From: Thermoanaerobacterales bacterium
GTDB taxonomy: Bacteria > Bacillota > Thermosediminibacteria > Thermosediminibacterales > Tepidanaerobacteraceae
Direction of reading: 5' to 3'
Assembly (NCBI GenBank): GCA_012839145.1
Contig: DUNY01000186.1
Coordinates: forward strand, 1-20,360
Length of the DNA: 20,360 nucleotides
Positions 6,486 through 14,860 of the stretch are shown here, piece after piece (position 1 is the stretch's first letter; each line of letters begins with the position of its first letter). The notes beneath the pieces are model-generated. The model did no database searches and was not told the DNA's origin. It was given only the letters and a program-made list of their open reading frames with translations. The position numbers were made by a program, and so were the translations under genes.

Positions 6486-7025
6486 ATGAGAATAATTGGC
6501 GGTATTTACAAAGGCCGAAAAATCAAGTCCATAGCAGGTACAATTACTCGCCCTACCACTGATTTTGTTCGAGAAGCATTATTTAATATTATCAGCACTA
6601 AAGTTATCGGAAGTAGTTTTCTGGATTTATATGCCGGTACTGGGGCCGTAGGACTGGAAGCATTAAGCAGGGGGGCTAAAAAAGCAGTATTTATAGAAAA
6701 GAATAGGATTGCCTGCTCGGTAATTAAACAAAACTTGCGAGATTTAAATATATGGGAAAAAGGAAAAGTTATTCACAGTGATACCTCGTCAGCTTTAAAA
6801 AAATCGGCCCTTAAAAGGGGTGTTTTTGATATAATCTTTATGGATCCTCCTTATTACAATAATCAAATAGAAGCAACTTTGGGTATTTTAAATGGTAGTA
6901 ATATGGTAAAATCAATAGTGGTGGTTCAACATTCGAGGGATGAGTCTTTTAAAATTAATGGTTTTTCATGCTATAAACATAAAACATATGGCAGGACTGC
7001 GTTGACTTTTTTAGTAAAGGAGTGA
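6486..7025 (+). CDS. rsmD: 16S rRNA (guanine(966)-N(2))-methyltransferase RsmD
   Basis: Uses S-adenosylmethionine to methylate N2 of G966 in 16S rRNA. The 179-residue protein starts [18 protein letters not shown], the conserved RsmD N-terminus, followed by [16 protein letters not shown]. The SAM-binding motif [19 protein letters not shown] is at 47-64 and the catalytic DPPY motif is at 120-123. The ATG is seven bases after AAGGTGG (6472-6478). The stop overlaps the ribosome binding region of coaD, so the two are co-transcribed. The rsmD-coaD pair is a well-known conserved neighbourhood in Firmicutes. Confidence 0.95.
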   Translation: MRIIGGIYKGRKIKSIAGTITRPTTDFVREALFNIISTKVIGSSFLDLYAGTGAVGLEALSRGAKKAVFIEKNRIACSVIKQNLRDLNIWEKGKVIHSDTSSALKKSALKRGVFDIIFMDPPYYNNQIEATLGILNGSNMVKSIVVVQHSRDESFKINGFSCYKHKTYGRTALTFLVKE

Positions 7026-7030
7026 TTGCT

Positions 7031-7513
7031 TTGAATGTAGGTATATATCCGGGAAGTTTTGACCCTATAACTTTTGGACATTTGGACATTATCAAAAGGA
7101 GCGCAAAGCTGTTTGATCGACTGATTGTAGCAGTTTTATCAAATCCTCAAAAAGAACCACTTTTTACTGTCGATGAGAGGATTGAAATGATAAGAGAATC
7201 AATAAACGATGCTCCAAATATCGAAATCGACAGTTTTTCCGGTCTATTAATAGATTTCGCTCGACTAAAGCAAGCAAAAGTCATAATAAAAGGTTTAAGA
7301 GCCGTGTCGGATTTCGAATACGAGCTTCAAATGGCACTTATGAACAAAAAATTGGATGAACGTATTGAAACGGTTTTTATAATGACTAGCAGCAAATATT
7401 CTTATTTAAGTTCCAGCATAGTTAAAGAGGTAGCAAGTTTTGGAGGGTGTGTTTCAAGTCTGGTTCCACCTCTAGTTGAAAAGCAACTAAAACGAAAATA
7501 TAAAGTTAATTGA
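7031..7513 (+). CDS. coaD: Phosphopantetheine adenylyltransferase
   Basis: Transfers AMP from ATP to 4'-phosphopantetheine to give dephospho-CoA, the penultimate step of coenzyme A synthesis. With the TTG start at 7031 it is 160 residues, the standard length, beginning [20 protein letters not shown]. The nucleotidyltransferase motif TFGH is at 14-17, [15 protein letters not shown] at 89-103, and the [10 protein letters not shown] loop at 126-135. TTG 7031 was preferred because AAAGGAG (7016-7022) lies eight bases upstream. A GTG at 7022 would sit on the ribosome binding site and overlap the rsmD stop. It supplies CoA used by Pta and the fatty-acid genes further right, although no shared control is visible. 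Confidence 0.95.
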   Translation: MNVGIYPGSFDPITFGHLDIIKRSAKLFDRLIVAVLSNPQKEPLFTVDERIEMIRESINDAPNIEIDSFSGLLIDFARLKQAKVIIKGLRAVSDFEYELQMALMNKKLDERIETVFIMTSSKYSYLSSSIVKEVASFGGCVSSLVPPLVEKQLKRKYKVN

Positions 7514-7539
7514 GGAAAAGTTGAAGAGGGGGTTTTGAA

Positions 7540-7986
7540 ATGAAATGCTTTCAAATTATTGAACAGCTTCAGAGTTTAATAATAAACAGTTCCAAAATAC
7601 CGCTTTCAAACAAAGTTGTTATTAATCAAGATGAAATTTTAAACCTATTTGATGAGCTTTTAAGAGTCATACCTGATGACATAAAAGATGCTCAAAAGAT
7701 TATTGAAGATCGTCAGAGGATTTTAATTGACGCTCAACAAGAAGGTGAAATAATAGTTAAGGAAGCACAAGATACAATTGATAAGATGATAAACCAAGAT
7801 GAAATTACAAAATTAGCAAAGGAGAAATCGGATCAAATATTAGCCTTTGCTAAACAAACAGCCCGTGATGTACGGGCGGGAGCTAATGCTTATGCTGATG
7901 AAATTTTAGAAGATGCACAACAGTATCTTGAAAAATTATTGGAAACCCTAAAAAAAAGCAGGGAAGAGCTTAATCAAGCCAGATAA
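7540..7986 (+). CDS. Coiled-coil protein of unknown function, downstream of coaD
   Basis: A 148-residue, highly charged protein starting MKCFQIIEQLQSLIINSSKI. It has an ATG start after GAGGGGG (near 7526-7532). From about residue 45 to the end it is almost entirely helical and heptad-like, with alanine-rich stretches such as RQRILIDAQQEGEIIVKEAQ and TARDVRAGANAYADEILEDA. These resemble the stalk segments of ATP synthase b/E/H subunits and DivIVA-like scaffolds, which is why such proteins are often labelled ATPase. No catalytic motif, signal peptide or membrane span is visible. It lies 26 nt after coaD on the same strand, a recurrent clostridial arrangement, and ends stop-to-stop against ylbJ. 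Its function is unknown. Confidence 0.85.
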   Translation: MKCFQIIEQLQSLIINSSKIPLSNKVVINQDEILNLFDELLRVIPDDIKDAQKIIEDRQRILIDAQQEGEIIVKEAQDTIDKMINQDEITKLAKEKSDQILAFAKQTARDVRAGANAYADEILEDAQQYLEKLLETLKKSREELNQAR

Positions 7987-9246
7987 TTATTTTTTTATAA
8001 CTTTGAAACCAATAATATGCAAACTCTTTATTAGATGAAATATAACTGATAAAAATAGAATTAATGTAAATAACAACAAAAAAATCATCGTTGACATTTT
8101 AAATATATATAACCAGCTTTCAGATGTGGATTGGGGAGACATAGCAAAAGCAGGTATTACAAATGTCTCAAAACTGCCAATTGGCATTATCATTAATACA
8201 TACGTTGTCACTCCCGCAAGAAAAGCATGTAACAATCTTGCAAAAACATAAGGAGCAATTTTAATTTTTGTGTCACTAACCATACTCATAACTTGAAAAT
8301 GAACAGAAAAACCGCTCCAAGCAATTATGCTGCTTACAATAATAACACGTTGAATTAAAGGAGCATTTGCGACATTGGCTAGTTGAGCACCTATGGTTAT
8401 TTCGAAAAGACCACTGAAAATTGCAGGAGCCAAGTTACGATCAAGGCCGAATGTTTTTAAAATGATTTCTATAAACGGGCTTATAATACTTATTAAACCA
8501 GCAACTGTAACAATTCTGATGATAACTGAAAATAACACTATAAATCCTAATACCATTAACATGGAGTTAATAGAGTCTTTTATGCAATCTCCTAAAAGCT
8601 TTCCAAATGACCTATTATCTACCTTACGAGCTCTTAAGAGTTCGCGTGTAGCTTTCATGACAATACCTTCCTGTTTTTTAGAAATTGAAACTGAAGGTGT
8701 AATTTCTTTATCCCTGGCATAAAAGCGCATAATAAGTCCCAAAATAAAAGTTGATATATAATGGGCCAGAGCAATAACAGTACCCAACCTTACATCTTTG
8801 AACATTCCTACTGCAACAGCTCCTACCATGAATAGTGGATCAGCAGTATTTGTAAAGGACATAAGACGCTCCGCTTCCCAGGTATTACATAATTTGCTCT
8901 TTACTAATTTACCTGTAAGCATAGCACCGACAGGATATCCACTTGCAAGTCCCATTGCCATGACAAAAGATCCTGCGCCGGGTACATTGAATAAGGGGCG
9001 CATAAATGGTTCCAGCAGTACACCCATAAAATGCACCACTCCAAGTCCCATTAACAATTGAGATCCGATAAAAAAAGGAAGCAATGCTGGCAAAACAATG
9101 GTAAACCATACGTCAAGCCCATCTAATGCCGATTTAAAAGCCTCATCAGGAAAACGGACAATGGATATAGTAATAATTACTGCCAAGGCGGGCAAAAGCA
9201 ACTGAAATGCTTTAAACATTTTATGAAATAGTTTTTTAATTCTCAT
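7987..9246 (-). CDS. ylbJ: Sporulation integral membrane protein YlbJ
   Basis: A 419-residue polytopic membrane protein with roughly eight or more hydrophobic segments, related to the nucleoside-transporter/FeoB gate fold. Recognisable stretches include LDVWFTIVLPALLPFFIGSQ near the N-terminus, the Gly/Pro-rich MGLASGYPVGA, and the later AIIAWSGFSVHFQVMS-like segment (SSIIAWSGFSVHFQVMSMVS). In Bacillus subtilis ylbJ belongs to the mother-cell sigma-E regulon and is needed for heat-resistant spores; its substrate is unknown. The ATG at 9246 was chosen because GGGAGG is seven bases upstream. A TTG at 9261 would lie upstream of that site. Its stop codon abuts the stop of the coiled-coil gene with no intergenic base. 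It is divergent from ylbL across a 226-bp gap. Confidence 0.92.
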   Translation of the reverse strand: MRIKKLFHKMFKAFQLLLPALAVIITISIVRFPDEAFKSALDGLDVWFTIVLPALLPFFIGSQLLMGLGVVHFMGVLLEPFMRPLFNVPGAGSFVMAMGLASGYPVGAMLTGKLVKSKLCNTWEAERLMSFTNTADPLFMVGAVAVGMFKDVRLGTVIALAHYISTFILGLIMRFYARDKEITPSVSISKKQEGIVMKATRELLRARKVDNRSFGKLLGDCIKDSINSMLMVLGFIVLFSVIIRIVTVAGLISIISPFIEIILKTFGLDRNLAPAIFSGLFEITIGAQLANVANAPLIQRVIIVSSIIAWSGFSVHFQVMSMVSDTKIKIAPYVFARLLHAFLAGVTTYVLMIMPIGSFETFVIPAFAMSPQSTSESWLYIFKMSTMIFLLLFTLILFLSVIFHLIKSLHIIGFKVIKK

Positions 9247-9288
9247 TATCGGGCCTCCCAAGTGTAAATTTCATTTATTTTAATATAA

Positions 9289-9317
9289 TATATATTGCTT
9301 GGGTGGCTTTAATATTC
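9289..9317 (-). promoter_or_regulatory. Possible sigma-E promoter for ylbJ
   Basis: On the minus strand GAATATT (9317-9311) resembles the sigma-E -35 box. Fourteen bases further on is AATATATA (9296-9289), a partial match to CATACAAT. It lies about 43 bp upstream of ylbJ, which is under sigma-E in Bacillus. The rest of the ylbJ-ylbL gap (9247-9472) is AT-rich; no confident ylbL promoter was found. Confidence 0.3.
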
Positions 9318-9472
9318 TTAGATAAATGTTTGATAGCATGTAGATAAGATTATTATCGGGATATGATATGTTTAGTGAAAAGTTCTTTATATTTTACAAC
9401 AATAGATTGTCAGAGACCAAATTTGTAAGATGTTACTCGCGATAATACAGGCATAGAAAAGAGAGGGCACGA

Positions 9473-10477
9473 ATGATGCAGAAAAAAAACAGGTCTTTAA
9501 AAATATTTATACTTACAGTAGTAATATTTTTAGGTCTAAACTATTACTTGAACCAAACTTATACCATAATTGCACCGGGAATAACTGTTGATCTTAAAAA
9601 TATAATAACAGTTGAACAAGGGTCAAAACAGAAAGAAGGTTCTTTTTTTTTGACAACAGTTTCCAGCAGAACCCTTAATCTTCCTTTGTTGATATATGCA
9701 GCCATAGATCCTAATGTAAATATTGAGAGAAAAGAACAAATGATTCCACCGGGCTGGGACATGAAACAGTATATGAAGTATATGAAAAAATGGATGGAAG
9801 AGAGTCAGAAAACAGCGGAAGTCGTGGCTTTAAAAAAAGCGGGGTATAACCCACAAATACTTGGTGATGGTGCGCAAGTGGTAGAGATAATGCCGGAAAG
9901 CCCTGCTAAAGGAAATCTGCTTCTTGGTGACATAATAAAAAAGGTTGATAAGGAAAAGGTCAATCTTGCAGAAGAGGTGGTAAAAAAGGTTTCAAATCGT
10001 AATGTCGGTGAAAAGGTGGAACTGGAAGTTGAGAGGGAAAACAGAACAATAACTGTATTTATACCTACGATGGAGAGCAAGACTGAAAAAGGGAAACCTG
10101 TAGTAGGCATATATATAACTACATTAAATTGGAAGCCTATGCTGCCGTTAAAAGTAGATATTGATACCGGGGAAATAGGCGGGCCTTCAGCGGGAAGTAT
10201 GTTCACCATGGAAATCTTAAATCAGCTTACGCCGGAGGATTTAACAAGGGGACGGAAAATTGCCGGAACCGGGACTATAAGCCTAGATGAACAAATAGGT
10301 GAAATAGGGGGTATCAAGCAAAAAGTTGTAGCAGCTTATAGGGATGGTGCTGAAATATTCATCGTACCGGAAAAAAATGCCGAAGATGCAATGAAAGCAG
10401 CTGAAGGTTTAAATATTACGGTAGTTCCTGTAAGTAAACTGGATGATATTTTAAATTATTTGAGAGGATTGAAGTAA
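9473..10477 (+). CDS. ylbL: Membrane-anchored PDZ/Lon-type (S16) serine protease YlbL
   Basis: A 334-residue protein with one N-terminal membrane anchor (residues 9-25, KIFILTVVIFLGLNYYL), a PDZ domain (about 120-200, GDGAQVVEIMPESPAKG...LLGDIIKKV) and a C-terminal Lon-type proteolytic domain. The catalytic dyad is visible as S239 in GGPSAG and K282 in GGIKQK, 43 residues apart as in Lon. The protease lies outside the membrane. In Bacillus YlbL helps clear the SOS division inhibitor YneA after DNA damage. A second ATG three bases downstream (9476) is equally possible, since GAGAGGG at 9461-9467 is five or eight bases away. The 3' end overlaps the oppositely directed tmcAL by 22 bp. Confidence 0.94.
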   Translation: MMQKKNRSLKIFILTVVIFLGLNYYLNQTYTIIAPGITVDLKNIITVEQGSKQKEGSFFLTTVSSRTLNLPLLIYAAIDPNVNIERKEQMIPPGWDMKQYMKYMKKWMEESQKTAEVVALKKAGYNPQILGDGAQVVEIMPESPAKGNLLLGDIIKKVDKEKVNLAEEVVKKVSNRNVGEKVELEVERENRTITVFIPTMESKTEKGKPVVGIYITTLNWKPMLPLKVDIDTGEIGGPSAGSMFTMEILNQLTPEDLTRGRKIAGTGTISLDEQIGEIGGIKQKVVAAYRDGAEIFIVPEKNAEDAMKAAEGLNITVVPVSKLDDILNYLRGLK

Positions 10478-11715
10478 ATAACTCTTCTTGAAAAATCGGA
10501 GGATCCGTTTCTAGGAGTAGGGTCTTTAAAAGCAAGAGAGTAAACATCTGATGAAAGCAAATCTTTTTCAAACATTTTTTTCGCACTATGATTCAGATTT
10601 TTATATTCAGCTGCTCTGGATATTATAGGAACAGTAGTTTTTTTATTCAGTTCTCTCAGTATAAGAGAACCTCTTTGGGTGAAGCCCAATACTCTAAAAT
10701 ACTGTGGAGTTCTACTTTCAATCATTTCTTTCGGTATATTGAGCAGTATATGTGTTAAAATCCTTTGTATTCTGGTTTCCGGGTATCTTTTCGATACTAT
10801 CCTTGAAATCAACTGATCAAGATTTCCGCCAAATTGTGCAGATTTTTTAATACGGTTTTCAAGGCCCTCTTCCACATCAAAATATGCTGTAAGTTCGCGT
10901 GGTTGCATACGACGCAAGACATATAAAATAATAGTTTCATAGTCTTGCAAAAAAACAGGAGTGCGGTTACTTTCTATTTCCCTTTTCATTATACGAAGGG
11001 TCGAATCCGGCAAGCTCTTGATAATTCCATTACTGATATCTAGTCCATGGAAGAATAACGCTTGTCTGATGCCGGATGCACTGGCGTATTGTTCCGTAAA
11101 TTCTTTATCATGGTAACCATGACCTTTTCGAAGGACGGGAAATATAGAGAATTTCACCCCAAGTTTAACTATAGCCTTGATATACTCGACAGCAAGAATA
11201 AAATTAGGCTTTTTTAACAGCTTAGATATCAACTGTACATTCAAGTTTTCATTCTTTGAACTTATATATTTAGCCACGGCTTTTTCCCTAGCTGATGGAA
11301 ATGACACGCCTGTTTTTAAATAATCTTTTATAAGTTTTTTTAATAAAATAGGCTCTTCTGACAATAATTTACCAAGATAAAACAATTCTTTCTCATGATA
11401 TTCTTCTATACCAAAACTTAAGGTATTAACGATTTGAGTTTGTGATAACAGTTTTACGGCACTTTCTGCAAATATTTCTGCCGTAGCAGTAGAAAAACAA
11501 ACAGGCAGTTCTATGACTAAATCCGCTCCGCCGTGGAGGGCCATTTCGGCTCGTGCCCACTTGTCAAAAACTGCGGGCTCTCCACGCTGGACAAAGTTAC
11601 CGCTTAGGATAACAATAATTCCGTCGGGCTTTAAAACCTTCCTAACAGTATTTAATTGATACAGGTGACCTTTATGGAAAGGATTGTATTCAGCAATAAC
11701 ACCAATGACATTCAA
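10456..11715 (-). CDS. tmcAL: tRNA(Met) cytidine acetate ligase TmcAL (YlbM)
   Basis: Forms N4-acetylcytidine at the wobble C34 of elongator tRNA-Met, using acetate and ATP through an acetyl-adenylate. The 419-residue protein begins MNVIGVIAEYNPFHKGHLYQ, with the HxGH nucleotidyltransferase motif at 14-17, followed by ILSGNFVQRGEPAVFDKWAR and GADLVIELP, both strongly conserved in the family. A TTG start at 11715-11713 was chosen because AGGGGGTGA lies just upstream. A start at 11760 would include the promoter region. It is read toward ylbL and overlaps its last 22 bp. It lies head-to-head with pta. Because the enzyme consumes free acetate, this neighbourhood (pta-ackA) is suggestive, but no shared control is shown. 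Confidence 0.94.
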   Translation of the reverse strand: MNVIGVIAEYNPFHKGHLYQLNTVRKVLKPDGIIVILSGNFVQRGEPAVFDKWARAEMALHGGADLVIELPVCFSTATAEIFAESAVKLLSQTQIVNTLSFGIEEYHEKELFYLGKLLSEEPILLKKLIKDYLKTGVSFPSAREKAVAKYISSKNENLNVQLISKLLKKPNFILAVEYIKAIVKLGVKFSIFPVLRKGHGYHDKEFTEQYASASGIRQALFFHGLDISNGIIKSLPDSTLRIMKREIESNRTPVFLQDYETIILYVLRRMQPRELTAYFDVEEGLENRIKKSAQFGGNLDQLISRIVSKRYPETRIQRILTHILLNIPKEMIESRTPQYFRVLGFTQRGSLILRELNKKTTVPIISRAAEYKNLNHSAKKMFEKDLLSSDVYSLAFKDPTPRNGSSDFSRRVIYFNPLK

Positions 11716-11742
11716 AGCATCACCCCCTAAAGGCTTTTGACT

Positions 11743-11771
11743 ATTATATAACAAAAACATTAAAATATTAA
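11743..11771 (-). promoter_or_regulatory. Likely promoter for tmcAL
   Basis: On the minus strand TATAAT (11748-11743) is perfect, with TTAATA (11771-11766) at 17-bp spacing. The TmcAL start is 28 bp downstream. Confidence 0.5.
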
Positions 11772-11945
11772 GGAGGATTTTTTTATTTTAGTATAGAACA
11801 TTTATTAATATTGTGACATAATATTTGACAAGGTTTATCAAAGCTTGCCATTCATGTCGATTTCAGAGACAAAATTATTTTATTTGCAAGCGTGAAAGTG
11901 CTTTACCACATAAACATCAATGTTTTGTTTATATCAAATTCAATT

Positions 11946-11974
11946 TTAATCTCCCATGAATATTGTGGTATAAT
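11946..11974 (+). promoter_or_regulatory. Extended -10 promoter for pta-ackA
   Basis: A perfect TATAAT (11969-11974) is preceded by TGG, an extended -10. The -35 hexamer (TTAATC, 11946-11951) is poor. The leader to pta is about 85 nt. The rest of the 350-bp gap 11716-12065 is AT-rich with no gene; a TTGACA at 11825-11830 has no -10 at the right distance. Confidence 0.6.
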
Positions 11975-12065
11975 TGATAGGGTTTTGGATGTACACTAAA
12001 TTAAAATTTATAATGCTCAAAAATAAAATACTTATATTTTACTATAAGGGAAGGAGTATTTAAAA

Positions 12066-13052
12066 ATGGATTTCACAAAAAAAATCAGGGAGCGGGCTAA
12101 GTCATCGCCAAAAACCATTGTGCTGCCTGAAGGAACTGACAAAAGAGTTGTAAAAGCAGCAGAAATTATTACAAAGCACAAGATTGCAAAAATAGTGCTT
12201 TTGGGAAACCAAAAAAATCTTGAAAACATATCACAGGGACTGGACATTTCGGAGGTGGAAATGGTTGACCCCGAGTTGTCTCCAAAAGTTCGAGAATATG
12301 CAGCCCTGTTATATGAACTTCGCGAGAAAAAAGGCATGACCTTGGATAAAGCCGAAGGATTAGTGAAAAATCCAATATGGTATGGCACTTTAATGGTAAA
12401 AAACAACGATGCTGACGGAATGGTAGCAGGTGCTGCCACAGCCACCGGTGATGTGATCAGGCCAGCCTTTCAAATAGTAAAGACGGCACCGGGTGTAGGT
12501 GTAGTATCAAGCGCATTCATGATGATTGTACCTAATTGTGATTATGGATCCAATGGGCATATGCTTTTTGCCGACTGTGCAATAAATCCAAATCCAGATG
12601 CTAAACAACTGGCGGAAATTGCAGTTTCCACGGCGAAAACTTGGGAGGCCTTAATGGAGGATGAGCCTAAAGTGGCAATGCTGTCATTCTCTACCAAGGG
12701 AAGCGCACAAAACGAAATGGTGGATAAAGTGGTCGAAGCAATTAAAATATTAAAACAACAGGCTCCGGACCTATTGGCGGATGGAGAACTGCAGGCCGAT
12801 GCTGCCTTAGTTCCAAATGTCGGCAGCTCAAAAGCACCGGACAGCCCGATTGCGGGTCAAGCAAATATATTGGTTTTTCCTGATCTAAATGCGGGTAACA
12901 TTGGATATAAACTAGTTCAAAGACTTGCAAAAGCAGAGGCTTTGGGACCAATAAGTCAAGGACTAGCTGCCCCTATAAATGACCTTTCAAGGGGATGCAG
13001 TGTGGAAGACATTGTGAATGTTGTTGCTATTACATCCTTGCAGGCAAATTAA
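12066..13052 (+). CDS. pta: Phosphate acetyltransferase
   Basis: Converts acetyl-CoA and phosphate to acetyl phosphate and CoA, the first half of the substrate-level ATP-yielding acetate pathway. The 328 residues make the short, single-domain form usual in Firmicutes, without the N-terminal regulatory domains of the enterobacterial enzyme. Conserved stretches include IVLPEGTDKRVVKAA (18-32), DGMVAGAATATGDVIRPAFQ, MLSFSTKGSAQNE and the C-terminal LVFPDLNAGNIGYKLVQRL. The ATG is nine bases after AAGGAG (12051-12056). ackA begins 23 nt downstream, so the pair forms one operon reading from the promoter near 11946-11974. Confidence 0.97.
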   Translation: MDFTKKIRERAKSSPKTIVLPEGTDKRVVKAAEIITKHKIAKIVLLGNQKNLENISQGLDISEVEMVDPELSPKVREYAALLYELREKKGMTLDKAEGLVKNPIWYGTLMVKNNDADGMVAGAATATGDVIRPAFQIVKTAPGVGVVSSAFMMIVPNCDYGSNGHMLFADCAINPNPDAKQLAEIAVSTAKTWEALMEDEPKVAMLSFSTKGSAQNEMVDKVVEAIKILKQQAPDLLADGELQADAALVPNVGSSKAPDSPIAGQANILVFPDLNAGNIGYKLVQRLAKAEALGPISQGLAAPINDLSRGCSVEDIVNVVAITSLQAN

Positions 13053-13075
13053 ATATAACTTAGGAGGTTGTTTCA

Positions 13076-14275
13076 TTGAAGGTTCTTGTTATTAACTGCG
13101 GTAGCTCATCTTTGAAATATCAGCTTTTCAATATGGAAGATAAATCCGTTCTTGCCAAGGGCTTGGTGGAGAGAATAGGCCTAGAGGTAGGAATGCTCAA
13201 ACATATGCCTACAGGTAAGGACAAGGTGGAAATATCAGAAAAAATAGCAAACCATCGCGTAGCTGTAAAGATGATGCTGGATGCACTTTTAGATAAAAAT
13301 CACGGTGTGCTTAAAAATATTTCGGAAATATCGGCGGTGGGCCACCGGGTAGTACATGGCGGAGAGAAATTCTCTGATTCTATAAAAATTACCGATGAAG
13401 TCATGACTGTTATAAAGGAATGTGTAGCTGTTGCACCCTTACACAATCCGCCAAATATTATAGGTATTGAAGCTGCCAGGGAGCTATTACCGGATGTTCC
13501 TATGGTCGGAGTATTCGATACGGCATTTCACCAGACCATGCCTAGGTATGCGTATATGTATGGGCTACCTTATGAATTGTATGAGAAGTATGCAGTTAGG
13601 AGATATGGTTTCCATGGTACTTCTCATCGATTCGTATCTGATGAGGCCGCAAAAATGTTAAACAAGCCCATTGAAGAGCTAAAAATGATTACATTGCATC
13701 TTGGCAATGGATCGAGCATAACTGCTGTCAAAAATGGCAAATCTATTGAAAACAGTATGGGTTTTACACCGTTAGAAGGGATTATAATGGGAACCCGTTG
13801 CGGCAATATTGACCCGGCTATAGTACCTTTTATAATGGAAAAAGAAGGCATATCTCCGGATAAAATGAACAATTATTTGAATAAAAAATGCGGTGTCTAT
13901 GGAATTTCCGGTGTAAGCAGTGATTTCAGAGATTTGGAAGATGCGGCAAAAAAGGATAACCCTCGCGCCGAATTGGCTTTAAAAATGTTTGCTTATCAGG
14001 CCAAGAAGTTTATCGGGTCCTATGCCGCTGCTATGAACGGCCTTGATGTTATAGTATTTACCGGTGGAATTGGCGAAAATTCGATTACAATGAGGCAGAT
14101 GATCTGTGAAGACATGGATTATTTTGGATTAAAAATTGATCAACAGAAAAATCAGGTTCGTGGAAAACAGGCGGATATTTCCTTCGACGATGCTAAAACC
14201 AAAGCACTTGTCATTCCAACAAATGAAGAATTAATGATAGCTCTGGATACGGTAGCGTTAGTGAAAACTGCTTGA
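13076..14275 (+). CDS. ackA: Acetate kinase
   Basis: Transfers phosphate from acetyl phosphate to ADP, giving acetate and ATP. The 399-residue sequence has the whole active-site set known from the Methanosarcina enzyme at the same positions: N7 in [12 protein letters not shown]91 in GHRVVHGG, D148 in [13 protein letters not shown]180 in YGFHGTSH, R241 in [10 protein letters not shown] and E384 in PTNEELMI. The TTG start follows AGGAGG (13062-13067) by eight bases. The stop TGA (14273-14275) is embedded in the -35 box of the next promoter. The pta-ackA order is the common one for fermenting Firmicutes. There is no terminator after it, so some readthrough into DUF177-rpmF is likely. Confidence 0.98.
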   Translation: MKVLVINCGSSSLKYQLFNMEDKSVLAKGLVERIGLEVGMLKHMPTGKDKVEISEKIANHRVAVKMMLDALLDKNHGVLKNISEISAVGHRVVHGGEKFSDSIKITDEVMTVIKECVAVAPLHNPPNIIGIEAARELLPDVPMVGVFDTAFHQTMPRYAYMYGLPYELYEKYAVRRYGFHGTSHRFVSDEAAKMLNKPIEELKMITLHLGNGSSITAVKNGKSIENSMGFTPLEGIIMGTRCGNIDPAIVPFIMEKEGISPDKMNNYLNKKCGVYGISGVSSDFRDLEDAAKKDNPRAELALKMFAYQAKKFIGSYAAAMNGLDVIVFTGGIGENSITMRQMICEDMDYFGLKIDQQKNQVRGKQADISFDDAKTKALVIPTNEELMIALDTVALVKTA

Positions 14276-14300
14276 CACGAATTCTATAGGAATATATAAT
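14272..14300 (+). promoter_or_regulatory. Full-consensus sigma-A promoter for DUF177-rpmF
   Basis: TTGACA (14272-14277), a 17-bp spacer and TATAAT (14295-14300) match the consensus at all 12 positions. The -35 overlaps the ackA stop codon. It should give strong transcription starting near 14307, about 25 bp upstream of the DUF177 start. Confidence 0.85.
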
Positions 14301-14330
14301 AAGATATGTTTTTCTTTGGGGTGAATACTT

Positions 14331-14843
14331 GTGAAGATTAATCTGGCCAGAATGAAACAGATAGTGGGAAGTATTTCCGAATTTGAGTTTAAAAAACAAA
14401 ATCTAGATGTGGATTTAAAGAGAGAAGGAATAAAGACTATTGGGCCAGTGAAGGTAAAAGGTAAAATTGAAAATTTAGGGGACAGAATACTTCAGGCATC
14501 AGGGCAGATTGAAGTAGATGCACAAGGACTATGTTCCAGATGCCTTACCCAGACACAAATACGATTATTAATTGATTTCTCACTGAAATTTAGCGATATG
14601 ATTACGAACGTTGAATCTGAAGAAGAAGATATAATACCTTTTACCGGGGATGAAATCGACCTTTATCCACAAGTAGTAAATGAAGTGATTTTGAACTGGC
14701 CGGGGCAGATTTTATGCAAGACTGATTGTAAGGGGTTATGCCCCAATTGCGGAGCAAATCTAAATACGACTGCTTGCAAATGTAAGAGAGAACATATTGA
14801 TCCCAGACTTGCGGTTTTAAAGCAATTATTAAAGAGTGAATAG
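14331..14843 (+). CDS. DUF177 (YceD-like) protein upstream of rpmF
   Basis: A 170-residue cytoplasmic protein with a GTG start after GGGGTGA (14319-14325). It belongs to the DUF177/YceD family, almost always next to rpmF and linked in bacteria to 23S rRNA accumulation. The middle CSRC pair (C68, C71) and a C-terminal cysteine cluster (C129, C133, C137, C140, C149, C151) in CKTDCKGLCPNCGANLN are typical and suggest bound zinc. The closing segment HIDPRLAVLKQLL is also characteristic. The gene is followed by rpmF after 17 nt, and both read from the consensus promoter at 14272. The exact molecular role is not settled. Confidence 0.92.
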   Translation: MKINLARMKQIVGSISEFEFKKQNLDVDLKREGIKTIGPVKVKGKIENLGDRILQASGQIEVDAQGLCSRCLTQTQIRLLIDFSLKFSDMITNVESEEEDIIPFTGDEIDLYPQVVNEVILNWPGQILCKTDCKGLCPNCGANLNTTACKCKREHIDPRLAVLKQLLKSE

Positions 14844-14860
14844 TCGGAGGAGGTGTTGTA

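Noticed and set aside
7966..7996. Possible terminator at the coiled-coil/ylbJ junction
   Set aside because: Only a 4-bp GCTT/AAGC stem followed, ten bases later, by a T run; too weak to call.
9805..10209. 134-codon minus-strand frame within ylbL
   Set aside because: Ser/Thr/Phe-rich composition typical of an antisense reading; the Lon protease active site lies on the plus strand.
12032..12445. 137-codon minus-strand frame over the start of pta
   Set aside because: Antisense shadow; the plus-strand frame is a clear phosphate acetyltransferase.
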